From UBA10646 sp003456175 (GTDB lineage Bacteria; Bacteroidota; Bacteroidia; Chitinophagales; Chitinophagaceae), in the NCBI GenBank assembly GCA_031976225.1, contig DALYLQ010000005.1:31848-95847 (forward strand): a stretch of DNA of 64,000 nt, in the 5' to 3' direction. Under the pieces are notes generated by a model. It did not search any database and was not told the DNA's origin. It worked only from the letters and a program-made list of their open reading frames with translations. The translations under genes were made by a program, and so were the position numbers. Numbering within the stretch: position 1 is the stretch's first letter; each line of letters opens with the position of its first letter. Positions 1-8,833 of this stretch are shown here, one piece after another.

Positions 1-1578
1 CAAACCAATAGCCCTAGTATTTTCACGTACGATGCTACTACTGCTAGCCCTACAAGCCGTTGGGTAAGTATACCTAATACTACAAGCAACAATACACCGG
101 GTATAGGTTATCGTGCAGTGGTACGTGGCCCACGTAGTGCTGGCTGCGGTTTGTTAGATGGTACTATTAGTGCACAAGATGCGGTAACACTTGCTGCAGT
201 TGGTACATTAAATACGGGTAATACCAGTGTAACTGTACCCGCTAGTACGGTTGGTAATGGGTTTTTCTTAGTGGGTAACCCTTATGCTGCCACTATAGAT
301 TTTAGTGCGGCAAGTTTTGCAACTATGCGTTCTAGCAACAACATCAATGGCTCTTATTGGATTTATGATCCTAACAATACAGCAACAATATCGGGTACTA
401 TTTATTCGGCTTTTAATGCCGGCAGCTTTACTGGTGCACCTACTACATTAACTAATGGCAATAGAATTGCTAGTGGACAGGCGTTCTTTATGCAGCGTAC
501 AAGCGGTACAGCTACTGCGGTGAGCAACTTCTTCCAAGCGAGTTATATCATTACCGATCAGCAAGCTGGCTTGTTTAGAACACAAAACAATATACCAGCG
601 TGGACGGGCTTTGTACGCATACGCTACGAGCAAACTAATAATACGTACATTGGCGATGCCATTGTTCGTTATACTGCACCGGGTAGCGATGTATCTAATA
701 CACAAGCAACTACTTTCGATGCTATGAGTTTAAATACAGGTAGCAACGTTGTAAATACATGGAAGGGTAGTAACCGTTACAGTATTCAAACACGTCCCGA
801 CGATTTTGTTGCAGCCGATACTGTGGCATTAGAAGTTACTGCTAGCAATACAGGTGTTTATCAACTTCGTTTCAGTGAGTTTGAAAATACTGCGAACGAT
901 ATCTTCTTGCTCGATGCACTCACGAATACCGTGCATAATGTAAAGCAACAGCCATTGTATCCATTTACCGTAAGTGCCGATCCTGCTTCGCAGGGTAGTA
1001 GCAGGTTTAAGTTGGTATTTAGAACCAATGCTACCTTACCTGTTAACTTCAGTAGTATTGCAGCCAAGCGTACCGATGATGCTACGGCACAAATTCAGTG
1101 GACTGTACCAAGCGATGTTGCTATTCACCAATACACGATTGAACGTAGCAACGATGGTAAGCGTTTCGAAGCTATTGGTAGCATAGCTAGTAAGCAACAA
1201 CAGCAACCTGCAACCTATCAATTTACCGATGCCAAAGCAACGCAAAGTATGCTATACTACCGTGTGAAAGCTATTGCTGCCAATGGTGCATTCCGTTATA
1301 GTGCAGTAGCGAAATTAAATGGTAAGGCGAGCAATGTAGCGGTGCAGGTATATCCTAACCCTGTAACCGATGTGGTAAATGTGGTATTACCAAGTGTTGC
1401 GAAAGCTACGAGCTACCGTATTGTAGATGCTACCGGCAAGGTGGTTGCTACCCAACAAGTACAAGCATTACCGGGTAGTACTTTAACTATTAATGCTGCT
1501 ACACTTGCCAAAGGTGCTTATTACCTTACCATTGTATTGGCTAACGGCGATACAGCAGCTACCAACTTTGTTAAATAA
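1..1578 (+). CDS. T9SS-secreted surface protein, C-terminal part (5' end outside window)
   Basis: The frame is open from base 1 to the TAA at 1576-1578, so at least 525 residues of a larger protein are present and the true start lies upstream. The last ~80 residues (from VQVYPNPVTDVVNVVLP to the terminal TNFVK) match the type A Por secretion C-terminal sorting domain, which directs export across the outer membrane by the type IX system and is then removed. Before it, a fibronectin-like stretch (QIQWTVPSDVAIHQYTIERS) and a longer module with GNPYAA, SGQAFF, GLFRTQN and NRYSIQTR can be seen. The same landmarks occur in the gene starting at 59668, so the two are paralogues. No enzymatic motif is visible; adhesin or surface-matrix protein is an inference. 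The sorting-domain call is firm. Confidence 0.85.
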   Translation, partial: QTNSPSIFTYDATTASPTSRWVSIPNTTSNNTPGIGYRAVVRGPRSAGCGLLDGTISAQDAVTLAAVGTLNTGNTSVTVPASTVGNGFFLVGNPYAATIDFSAASFATMRSSNNINGSYWIYDPNNTATISGTIYSAFNAGSFTGAPTTLTNGNRIASGQAFFMQRTSGTATAVSNFFQASYIITDQQAGLFRTQNNIPAWTGFVRIRYEQTNNTYIGDAIVRYTAPGSDVSNTQATTFDAMSLNTGSNVVNTWKGSNRYSIQTRPDDFVAADTVALEVTASNTGVYQLRFSEFENTANDIFLLDALTNTVHNVKQQPLYPFTVSADPASQGSSRFKLVFRTNATLPVNFSSIAAKRTDDATAQIQWTVPSDVAIHQYTIERSNDGKRFEAIGSIASKQQQQPATYQFTDAKATQSMLYYRVKAIAANGAFRYSAVAKLNGKASNVAVQVYPNPVTDVVNVVLPSVAKATSYRIVDATGKVVATQQVQALPGSTLTINAATLAKGAYYLTIVLANGDTAATNFVK

Positions 1579-1591
1579 AATGCGATTATTT

Positions 1592-1626
1592 TGCGTTAGG
1601 TGTGTATTTTTAACACATCTAACGCA
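1592..1626 (+). terminator. Hairpin after T9SS gene, overlapping a -7-like box
   Basis: Arms TGCGTTAG...CTAACGCA with an inner TGTGT/ACACA stem close over an ATTTTTA loop. It lies 13 bases after the stop codon. The 3' arm runs into CATCTTTG (1625-1632), which resembles the TAnnTTTG -7 element and could drive the small gene at 1662. There is no clear U tract, so terminator function is likely rather than certain. Confidence 0.5.
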
Positions 1627-1661
1627 TCTTTGTAAAGCCATTGAAAATAAATAGCACTCCC

Positions 1662-1853
1662 ATGAAAAAGTTTTTATGCTTGTTAGTAGTAGCGATATCT
1701 GTAACAACTATAGCAGTGGCCCAGCCCGACGGTTTCGAAGAGGTAACTGCTTCACAAGATGTTCCTTTAGACGGTGGTGTATCGTTGTTATTAGCAGGTA
1801 CTGCTGCCTATGGCATCAAGCGTATGCGTAACAAGCAGCAGCGCAAAAAATAG
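1662..1853 (+). CDS. Small exported protein with PID-CTERM-like sorting tail
   Basis: A 63-residue protein from the ATG at 1662; the in-frame TTG at 1641 would put non-signal residues before the signal peptide. It has a signal peptide (MKKFLCLLVVAISVTTIAVAQ), a short acidic linker, and a C-terminal part VPLDGGVSLLLAGTAAYGIK followed by a basic tail (RMRNKQQRKK). The P-[IL]-D-G-G plus hydrophobic stretch plus basic end is the arrangement of the PID-CTERM putative sorting signal of Bacteroidota. Almost nothing lies between signal peptide and tail, so the mature protein would be tiny. It follows the T9SS gene and has its own strong terminator. Function unknown. Confidence 0.65.
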   Translation: MKKFLCLLVVAISVTTIAVAQPDGFEEVTASQDVPLDGGVSLLLAGTAAYGIKRMRNKQQRKK

Positions 1854-1890
1854 TAACTAAAGGAGGTTATACCTCTTTATAAGCATATTA

Positions 1891-1928
1891 CCTGTATCGT
1901 TTGTGTAACAAACGGTACAGGTTTTTTT
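1891..1928 (+). terminator. Intrinsic terminator after the PID-CTERM gene
   Basis: Stem CCTGTATCGTTTG / CAAACGGTACAGG (one G-U pair), loop TGTAA, followed directly by seven T. A textbook rho-independent terminator for the + strand. Confidence 0.9.
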
Positions 1929-2252
1929 ATGATGTTTCTACACACTTACGTGTACATGTTTGATAAGTTACAACCTTATCCGAATCGGGTTTCAAATACC
2001 TTACAGTGTAACATGCAGTACAAAGGTGTTGTATGTTTACAGAGTCCTAGTGAAAAGCTTCATCCAATAAGCACACTACCAATATCCTACATCAGAAAAA
2101 TCGTGCATGCCTTATTCGGCATAGCTGTACAGCCGTTGGTTATTATTCGGCTTCATTTTTCCAAACAGTAGTACTTGGTAGTTACAAAACAAAGGGTTTG
2201 TTGATGTTTGTTTTCATTAGTACAACATACTATCCAACATCCAAATCCGTTT
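1929..2252. other. Intergenic stretch with no supported gene
   Basis: About 320 bases between the terminator and the next small gene. An 80-codon open frame on the + strand is present, but it has no signal peptide, domain or codon pattern like its neighbours, and I do not call it. No hairpin or repeat of the families described elsewhere was seen. Confidence 0.5.
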
Positions 2253-2480
2253 ATGAAACAGTTATTTTTAACCCTACCAAAAACAGTAAGCTGGCCGCTA
2301 CAAAAGTTAACCGTTACAACTGCAAAGCAGCCAACAACAATGCTTAGTACCCATGAACTGTACGAGGCAAAGTTTGAAAAAGAAATAATGGCGCAAGTGA
2401 ACATGCTTGCCTTACAAGGGGCAACCATTGTTTGTGTACTACTTACCATGGTAGGCGCTGTTGTTACCATGTTATTATAA
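2253..2480 (+). CDS. Small hypothetical protein with C-terminal membrane segment
   Basis: A 75-residue frame from the ATG at 2253 to the TAA at 2478-2480. An in-frame ATG at 2208 would add 15 residues. The first ~45 residues are polar (MKQLFLTLPKTVSWPLQK...), then comes a short charged segment (ELYEAKFEKEIMAQVN), and the last ~25 residues (LALQGATIVCVLLTMVGAV...) form one likely transmembrane helix ending at the C-terminus, as in a tail-anchored protein. I do not recognise a family. It stands between two other small exported or membrane proteins with no shared operon signal. Chance open frame cannot be excluded. Confidence 0.4.
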   Translation: MKQLFLTLPKTVSWPLQKLTVTTAKQPTTMLSTHELYEAKFEKEIMAQVNMLALQGATIVCVLLTMVGAVVTMLL

Positions 2481-2720
2481 ATAACAGTACTAGGTATAAC
2501 TTGAAATAAAGGCTCATAAAGTTATATGTAACTGTTGCGAACGACCTTGAAAAATTTTGTGCGACTACACAAACCGTAACCTACGAAACACCGTAACTGT
2601 AGTTATAAATGCAACACTAACATAGCATGTTGATTGCTGAGGGATACAGCTAAAAACATATATGTTAAATACTGTTGGAATGGTAACTACATTGAAAAAC
2701 CATATAAAATCCAATATTGT

Positions 2721-3026
2721 ATGAAGCCGTCAATTCGCTTGATTGTACTGCTCATTGTGGGCATGTTCTTATGCGCCAGAACTGGTGTATTTGGTAAAGA
2801 ACAAACAAAAAGCTTTACAGAAAATGTAGAAGCTAGTTACGAAGAAATGCAGCCTGGCTTGCATATTACACCCGAAGTAGCATTAGCTATTATTGTAGTA
2901 ATTGGTATAGCCGCTAGCTTTTTATTCATGGGGCGTTTGAAAGATGAAGATGAAGACGATTTGTGGACTGCACAGCGCCGCAAACGTGTAACACCCATGC
3001 GTAAATCTCACATAGCAATGAAGTAG
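2721..3026 (+). CDS. Small hypothetical membrane protein with acidic/basic tail
   Basis: 101 residues from the ATG at 2721; the open frame runs further upstream, but that part (from 2634) has no credible start and is AT-rich intergenic in character. Residues ~4-22 (SIRLIVLLIVGMFLCARTG) look like a signal peptide or first membrane helix. Residues ~52-76 (ITPEVALAIIVVIGIAASFLF) are a second helix. It is followed by an acidic run (DEDEDD) and then a basic one (RRKRVTPMRK). The length and a terminator at 3136-3169 support a real gene. No family recognised. Confidence 0.5.
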   Translation: MKPSIRLIVLLIVGMFLCARTGVFGKEQTKSFTENVEASYEEMQPGLHITPEVALAIIVVIGIAASFLFMGRLKDEDEDDLWTAQRRKRVTPMRKSHIAMK

Positions 3027-3135
3027 CATATATGCACTAAAGCATTAGCTTTACAATGAGCTGTACTACAAGCCATATAGCACATACAACATCATCATAT
3101 TTTCATACAACTCAGTTTTAGGAAGAAGGAAGATT

Positions 3136-3169
3136 AAAAGCGGTAGCTATTCTTAGCAAGCCGCTTTTT
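3136..3169 (+). terminator. Intrinsic terminator before the M14 peptidase gene
   Basis: Outer stem AAAAGCGG/CCGCTTTT with an inner GCTA/TAGC stem over a TTCT loop, ending in a T run. It directly touches a copy of the dispersed hairpin motif at 3170. Confidence 0.75.
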
Positions 3170-3184
3170 CATTTACCGTAAGGT
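3170..3184 (+). repeat. Dispersed hairpin motif, exact copy
   Basis: CATTTACCGTAAGGT immediately after the terminator, continuing as AATTACC. First of the exact copies in the window. Confidence 0.9.
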
Positions 3185-3266
3185 AATTACCTCAACACTT
3201 AAAGCATTTATCGATTTCTATACCATTACAAAGCAGTTGCAAGTATATTGAGGCAAACTTGTGAAT

Positions 3267-5822
3267 ATGCAATGTAAGCCTATCGCTTTTTTTGTGAGCC
3301 TATTGGTGTGCCTTACGGCAAATGCTCAATCGTTAAGCTATTACCTGCCCACGAATGTTACTTATAACAAAAGTATACCTACGCCCGCCAGTGTTATTGG
3401 GCATGAAGTAGGTGAGTGGCATGTTACGCATGATAAATTAGTGTACTATATGCGTGCATTAGCAGCAGCTGCACCCGATAGAATTAAATACGAAAAACTA
3501 GGCACTACTTACGAAGGCCGTGAGCAGTTAGCATTGATTATTACCAGTAGTAACAATCATAAAAACCTTGAACAAATACGCAAGCAACATGTGCAACTTA
3601 CCAACGGTACTGCTGCTAAAGTAGATGGTATGCCTGTTGTAGTATGGATGGGTTTTAGCATACATGGCAACGAGAGTAGTGGCTCTAATGCTTCTATGTT
3701 ATCGGCGTATTATTTAGCGGCTGCACAAGGAGCTTCGGTAGATAGTTTGTTACAACATACGGTGATATTGTTAGACCCAAGTTTTAACCCCGATGGGCTA
3801 AACCGTTTTGCAAGTTGGGCAAATACTCATAAAAGTATGACGCCTGTTACCGACCCCGCAGCTCGTGAGTTTAATGAAATATGGCCGGGTGGCCGTTTCA
3901 ACCATTATTGGTTTGATTTGAATAGAGATTGGTTGCCAGCACAACATCGCGAAAGTCAGCATCGCTTACAACTATTTCATGCGTGGAAGCCGAATATTTT
4001 AACGGATCATCATGAAATGGGTAGTAATGCTACTTTCTTTTTTCAACCCGGTGTGCCTTCGAGAGTTAACCCCAATACACCGTGGCAAAATCAAGAGCTT
4101 ACAGGTGCTATTGCACAGTTTCATGCTAAGTTTTTAGATAGCATTGGTAGCATGTATTATACCAAAGAAGGCTTCGATGATTTTTATTATGGCAAAGGTT
4201 CTACTTATCCGGATATTAACGGTAGCGTAGGTATTTTGTTTGAGCAAGCAAGTAGCCGCGGCCATGCACAAGAAACAGATAATGGTGTGCTTACATTTCC
4301 TTTCACCATTCGCAATCAGTTTACAACAACCCTTTCTACATTAGCAGCGGCACAGCATTTGCGTACTACCTTGTTACAATATCAAAATAATTTTTATGTA
4401 CAAGCAATGAACGATGCGAAAGCTGCTGCTACTAAAGCTTACATTATTGGCGATGCTAGCGATAAAGGCAAAACAAAAGCTTTTGTGCAAATGCTATTAC
4501 GTCATCACATTGAAGTGTATGAAGTGGGTAATTCAGTAAAGCAAGATGGCTTGCAATTCAATGTGGGTAATGCTTACATTGTACCAACCAACCAATCACA
4601 ATATCGACTCATTAAAACAATATTCGAAAAAAATACCACGTATAAAGACAGTCTTTTTTACGATGTAACTGCATGGACGATGCCTTTAGCTTTCGGTATA
4701 CCACACGCATCATTGGGTGCGAATTATACCACTTACATGGGTAAGGCAGTCACTCAAATTACACCAGCAGAAGGTAAGTACCTTGCGGTAAATAATGCAG
4801 TTGCTTACGCATTTGATTGGACGGAATTTGAAGCACCAAAAGTATTGCAGCAGTTGTTACACAAGGGCTTAAAAGTGAAAGTAGCAACACAACAATTTCA
4901 AACCAATACCGCTATTGGAAAAAAGCAATTTAGCTATGGAAGTATTGTAATTCCAGTACAAATTCAATCGATGCCGCATGCTGCCGTACAAGCATTATTA
5001 CAACAAGTAGCAACAGAAAGTAATGTAACCATTTATGGTTTATCAACAGGTTTTGCAAGCGATGGTATAGACTTAGGTAGCCCAAGTTTAGCTACGGTTA
5101 AAAAGCCTAGTGTAATGATGTTTGGCGGTAATGGTACATCGCCTACCGATGTTGGCGAAATTTGGCATTTGTTAGACACACGCTTTCAGCTACCTGTTAG
5201 CATTGTTGATGTAGAACGTTTTAATAGTATTAATGCTAGTAGGTACAATGTAATTATTATGCCATCGGGTGGTTATAACACGCTTGATAAGGCAGCACAA
5301 GAAAAATTAAAAACTTGGGTAAGTGCTGGCGGTACTTTAATTGCTACAGAAGATGCTACGAAGTGGTTGGCTAACAATGGTTTCACGAAAGTTTTATTTA
5401 CAAGTGATGAAACCAAACGAGATACCACAGCCAACTTACCTTTCTACTTACGTAGCGATGAAATGAGAGCTAAAGAAATGACAGGCTCACTGTTTGAAGC
5501 AACACTTGATACTACGCATCCGCTCTGTTATGGATATACTACATCAACCGTAACAGTTTTTAAAAGTAACACCCTATTTATGGATCAGAATAATAGTCCA
5601 TACGATAGTCCGGTAATGTACACCAACAACCCTTTGCAAAGTGGTTATGTGTTTAGAGCATATAAAGATAAAATCAAAAATTCTGCTGTTATAAACATTG
5701 ATAATGTTGGGCGTGGTAGAATCATATCAATGGTAGACAATTTGAACTTCAGAGCATTTTGGTTAGGTACGAGTAAGTTATTTATGAATGCTATTTTCTT
5801 TGGAGATGTTACGCGTAATTAA
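3267..5822 (+). CDS. Secreted M14-family zinc carboxypeptidase with GATase-like C-terminal domain
   Basis: 851 residues from the ATG at 3267 (a GTG two codons upstream is possible). Residues 1-21 are a signal peptide ending in ANAQ. The N-terminal catalytic domain has the M14 zinc motif HxxE as SIHGNESSGSN (His about residue 133), a conserved NRDW region, and the later zinc histidine probably in the LTDHHEMG segment. These peptidases remove C-terminal residues outside the cytoplasm. From about residue 610 there is a class I glutamine-amidotransferase-like fold (MMFGGNGTSP, IIMPSGGYNTLD, GGTLIATEDA), a pairing common in Bacteroidota M14 proteins. The dispersed motif lies twice inside the gene, at 3310-3324 (encoding the CLTAN of the signal peptide) and 4780-4794. 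Monocistronic, with its own terminator. Confidence 0.88.
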   Translation: MQCKPIAFFVSLLVCLTANAQSLSYYLPTNVTYNKSIPTPASVIGHEVGEWHVTHDKLVYYMRALAAAAPDRIKYEKLGTTYEGREQLALIITSSNNHKNLEQIRKQHVQLTNGTAAKVDGMPVVVWMGFSIHGNESSGSNASMLSAYYLAAAQGASVDSLLQHTVILLDPSFNPDGLNRFASWANTHKSMTPVTDPAAREFNEIWPGGRFNHYWFDLNRDWLPAQHRESQHRLQLFHAWKPNILTDHHEMGSNATFFFQPGVPSRVNPNTPWQNQELTGAIAQFHAKFLDSIGSMYYTKEGFDDFYYGKGSTYPDINGSVGILFEQASSRGHAQETDNGVLTFPFTIRNQFTTTLSTLAAAQHLRTTLLQYQNNFYVQAMNDAKAAATKAYIIGDASDKGKTKAFVQMLLRHHIEVYEVGNSVKQDGLQFNVGNAYIVPTNQSQYRLIKTIFEKNTTYKDSLFYDVTAWTMPLAFGIPHASLGANYTTYMGKAVTQITPAEGKYLAVNNAVAYAFDWTEFEAPKVLQQLLHKGLKVKVATQQFQTNTAIGKKQFSYGSIVIPVQIQSMPHAAVQALLQQVATESNVTIYGLSTGFASDGIDLGSPSLATVKKPSVMMFGGNGTSPTDVGEIWHLLDTRFQLPVSIVDVERFNSINASRYNVIIMPSGGYNTLDKAAQEKLKTWVSAGGTLIATEDATKWLANNGFTKVLFTSDETKRDTTANLPFYLRSDEMRAKEMTGSLFEATLDTTHPLCYGYTTSTVTVFKSNTLFMDQNNSPYDSPVMYTNNPLQSGYVFRAYKDKIKNSAVINIDNVGRGRIISMVDNLNFRAFWLGTSKLFMNAIFFGDVTRN

Positions 5823-5823
5823 G

Positions 5824-5838
5824 CATTTACCGTAAGGG
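5824..5838 (+). repeat. Dispersed hairpin motif
   Basis: CATTTACCGTAAGGG, one base from the consensus, starting one base after the stop codon of the M14 peptidase gene. Confidence 0.8.
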
Positions 5839-5857
5839 TGTAGTATTGGAATTGAAT

Positions 5858-5894
5858 ATTACTATGGGGCGGCCGAAGGCCGCCCCATAGTAAT
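5858..5894. terminator. GC-rich 17-bp perfect hairpin between convergent genes
   Basis: A perfect 17-bp stem with a GAA loop; the core is GGGGCGGCC-GAA-GGCCGCCCC within ATTACTAT/ATAGTAAT arms. It sits midway between the stops of the M14 gene and the SNF2 gene and can fold on both strands, so a bidirectional terminator is likely although the U tracts are weak. The same core recurs at 34531-34569. Confidence 0.75.
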
Positions 5895-5907
5895 TAAAGG
5901 CAATAGC

Positions 5908-8730
5908 TTACGCAAATAAGAAAGCAATATCGTCGGCAGTTAATTGCTTAATAAAGCCAGCATCTTCGGTAATAAGTTCGTCGGCTACACGTTGCTTACG
6001 TTGTTGCAGTTGCAGTATTTTTTCTTCAATACTGTCTTTACAAATCATACGATAAGCAAAAACATTTTGTTGTTGCCCAATGCGATGTGTTCTATCAATA
6101 GCTTGTTGTTCTGCGGCGGGGTTCCACCATGGATCTACCAAGTACACATAATCGGCTGCTGTTAGTGTTAAGCCTACGCCACCTGCTTTTAAACTTATTA
6201 AAAATATCTTTTCTTCGTTTGTTTGCTGAAATTGCTGTACCAAATCCAGGCGTGTATGCGCTGCGGTGCTACCATCTAGATATAAATAAGGTATATCGTA
6301 TTGTGTAAGCATAGCGGCGATGCGTTGTAACATACCCGTGAATTGCGAGAATACCAATACTTTATGCTGTTGACTATGCAGTTGTATTTCTTGTAGTAAG
6401 GCTTCCATTTTAGCAGAAGAAAAACTACCATCGGCATATTCAGGTACAAGTTGCGGTGCATTACAAATTTGGCGTAGCCTAGTTAATGCTTCTAAAATAT
6501 ACATCGTATTTTTTCCTACGCCATCTGTTTGTATTTGTGTTGTTAACTTTTGCTGATAACGTTTTTTTACTTCATCGTACACTGCTTGCTGATCGGCATG
6601 CATACGGCACCATAATATACTTTCTGTTTTAGCTGGCAAATCGGTAGCTACTTGTTGTTTGGTTCTTCGCAGTAAGAATGGGTGTAATATTTTCTTTAAT
6701 TGTTTTGCTTTGTTGGTATCATTGAATTTGTCAATGGGTATACTAAAGTGCTGTGTGAAAAAGGTATGTGTACCCAATAAGCCCGGTTGTGCCCACTGAA
6801 ACTGACTGTATAATTCGTCGGTATTATTTTGAATAGGCGTACCACTAATTAATAAGCGATTTCTACTTTGTAAAGCATACAAAGCTTTTGTAGCTAATGC
6901 ATTTTTATTTTTAATACTATGACTTTCGTCGGCAATTACATAACCCCAAGTTTTATGTTGTAGCGTATCAACATCTGTGCGAACAGTACCATAGGTGGTA
7001 AGTATCACATGATGTTCACTATTAGTGCTCACTTGCCAATTTCTATTGCTACCGTGATAAATACTGTAACGAATTTCAGGTGCAAATTTTTGTAATTCTG
7101 CTTCCCAATTAAACAATAGTGAAGTAGGGCACACCACTAAATGTTGTTCTTGTGGGTAAGCATGTATTAAGTATTGTAGAAAGCAAATGGTTTGTAATGT
7201 TTTACCAAGGCCCATATCATCTGCCAAACAACCGCCTAAATTCCAACTATCTAATAAACACATCCATCTGAAGCCAGCTTCTTGGTATGGACGTAATGTT
7301 GCTTGTATACCTTGCGGTAAATGAATAGGCTGGTGTTGTTGCGCTAAATATTGTTGCCAAGCAATCTGATGTAATGATGTGTTGTTATTTGCGAGTAATG
7401 GTAGTTGCTCTAGCAAACTGAAATGACCTTGGTGTAACGAGATAACATCTTCTTGAACGTTACCTAAGAGAAACAACCAACCATATTGTTGTTGCCAGTT
7501 ATCGGGAAGTACGCCTAGTGTTCCATCTTCAAGTAGCAATAATTGCTCCTTATGTTGAAATGCTTTTTGTAATGTATTCAGCGCCACTGCCTGTGTTCCA
7601 AAATGTACACTAGCAGTTATTTGAATAGTATTATTACTGTTAAGGCGTTCTAATGTAATATTGGGTGTATGTGGGTTGTATTTAAAGTGTTGAAGCTGTG
7701 TAAAGCCACTCACTTCAATACCTTCAGATTGCATTGTTCTATAAAACTTAACGAGCCATTGATTTTTTTCGGCCTCTTTAAAAGAAAGGTAACAATAGCC
7801 TTGGCTTCCTTGTTGTGCAAAACTTTTATGCGTTGCCTTGATTATATTCCACAGTTGTTGTTCCGTTGGTTTATTACGATGTATAATGTATTGTGTAGTT
7901 CCTTCTTGTACTATAAAACTATCAGATGCATTTTCTGGTAGTTCAAATTGCTGATAACTAAATTGTGGTGTAATCATCAAAAAACTATCGTTCAATTCAC
8001 TCAGTTTAATGCTTGTTGTGGGTAACACATCAATGTGAATTTTTTCAAAAAGTATATCGGCCTGTACTTGATAGTGTTGTTGGAGTGGTAACAGGTGATG
8101 TTCGATTAAAAATCCTACATCGTTAGCATGTACTTCAAAATAGCCTTTCGGATACCGAAGTAATACATCAATATCTTTTTGTTCTGGAATAAAAAACTCA
8201 TTTCTACTTTTCAGTAAACCGCCTATAATAGAAAAATCATTAGGAGGAAATATTGTTTCACCCACCTGCAAGCCAAGCATCAATCTGTATTTGCCTATCG
8301 TTGGTTCAACTACTTCAAAATGTAAGCGAGGCACAATGGTACTAATAGCTGCTGGCTTTACTTCACTGGTTGTAATTAGCAGCGGGTCAATAAATTCATA
8401 ATATAGCGGCATTAAATGCAAGAAGGGTCGCATTTGTTGTAAGCCTTTTAAAATATAGCGTTGCTTTGCTAACAATAATGCTTGTTCATCGGTAATATGA
8501 AGTGTTTGTAAGTGTAGTTGAATACTTTCTTGTGTAAGTTGTTGTAAGTAGTAAAATACACCTTGCGGTAAATATTTGAAATCTGCTTTTAAGTTACTTT
8601 GTTGTAGTGGAATTGATTTTAATGCAAATGTTTTTGCATTCTCTTGAATCAATAATTTTTTGATTTGAATATTATTTGGCTTTCTAATATCTAACAATAA
8701 GCCAGCGGTGGTTCTAAGTTTTGTTGCCAT
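5908..8730 (-). CDS. SNF2/SWI2-family DEAD-like ATPase (DNA translocase)
   Basis: 940 residues. The C-terminal half is a complete SNF2 motor. Motif I is DDMGLGKT (around residue 505), motif II is DESH (around 595), and the second RecA lobe has LVFSQFTGML, then SLKAGGVGLTLTAA and DRTHRIGQQQ (around 878). Such enzymes track along duplex DNA using ATP and remodel protein-DNA complexes, for example RNA polymerase recycling by RapA-like members. The N-terminal ~450 residues are poorly recognisable, Gln/Leu-rich and presumably family-specific. The dispersed motif lies twice in frame, at 7309-7323 (HLPQG) and 8560-8574 (LPQG). A TAATCTTG box just upstream of the start resembles the -7 element. The partner is unknown. 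Confidence 0.9.
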   Translation of the reverse strand: MATKLRTTAGLLLDIRKPNNIQIKKLLIQENAKTFALKSIPLQQSNLKADFKYLPQGVFYYLQQLTQESIQLHLQTLHITDEQALLLAKQRYILKGLQQMRPFLHLMPLYYEFIDPLLITTSEVKPAAISTIVPRLHFEVVEPTIGKYRLMLGLQVGETIFPPNDFSIIGGLLKSRNEFFIPEQKDIDVLLRYPKGYFEVHANDVGFLIEHHLLPLQQHYQVQADILFEKIHIDVLPTTSIKLSELNDSFLMITPQFSYQQFELPENASDSFIVQEGTTQYIIHRNKPTEQQLWNIIKATHKSFAQQGSQGYCYLSFKEAEKNQWLVKFYRTMQSEGIEVSGFTQLQHFKYNPHTPNITLERLNSNNTIQITASVHFGTQAVALNTLQKAFQHKEQLLLLEDGTLGVLPDNWQQQYGWLFLLGNVQEDVISLHQGHFSLLEQLPLLANNNTSLHQIAWQQYLAQQHQPIHLPQGIQATLRPYQEAGFRWMCLLDSWNLGGCLADDMGLGKTLQTICFLQYLIHAYPQEQHLVVCPTSLLFNWEAELQKFAPEIRYSIYHGSNRNWQVSTNSEHHVILTTYGTVRTDVDTLQHKTWGYVIADESHSIKNKNALATKALYALQSRNRLLISGTPIQNNTDELYSQFQWAQPGLLGTHTFFTQHFSIPIDKFNDTNKAKQLKKILHPFLLRRTKQQVATDLPAKTESILWCRMHADQQAVYDEVKKRYQQKLTTQIQTDGVGKNTMYILEALTRLRQICNAPQLVPEYADGSFSSAKMEALLQEIQLHSQQHKVLVFSQFTGMLQRIAAMLTQYDIPYLYLDGSTAAHTRLDLVQQFQQTNEEKIFLISLKAGGVGLTLTAADYVYLVDPWWNPAAEQQAIDRTHRIGQQQNVFAYRMICKDSIEEKILQLQQRKQRVADELITEDAGFIKQLTADDIAFLFA

Positions 8731-8784
8731 ACATTGTTCGCAAAGAGTGCAAGATTACGAAAGCTTATAGTAGTACCCATAAAA

Positions 8785-8812
8785 AACAGCGATAGTAATT
8801 ACTACCGCTGTT
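8785..8812 (-). terminator. Intrinsic terminator of the S10 peptidase gene
   Basis: Arms AACAGCG/CGCTGTT with an inner TAGTAA/TTACTA palindrome. On the - strand it is followed by TTTTT. It lies next to the dispersed motif at 8815. Confidence 0.8.
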
Positions 8813-8814
8813 AT

Positions 8815-8829
8815 CATTTACCGTAAGGT
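8815..8829 (+). repeat. Dispersed hairpin motif, exact copy
   Basis: CATTTACCGTAAGGT between the stop of the S10 gene (8834) and its terminator (8785-8812). Confidence 0.9.
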
Positions 8830-8833
8830 AATA

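Noticed and set aside
1929..2171. 80-codon open frame on the + strand
   Set aside because: No recognisable features, no ribosome or promoter signal and unlike neighbouring proteins; not distinguishable from chance.
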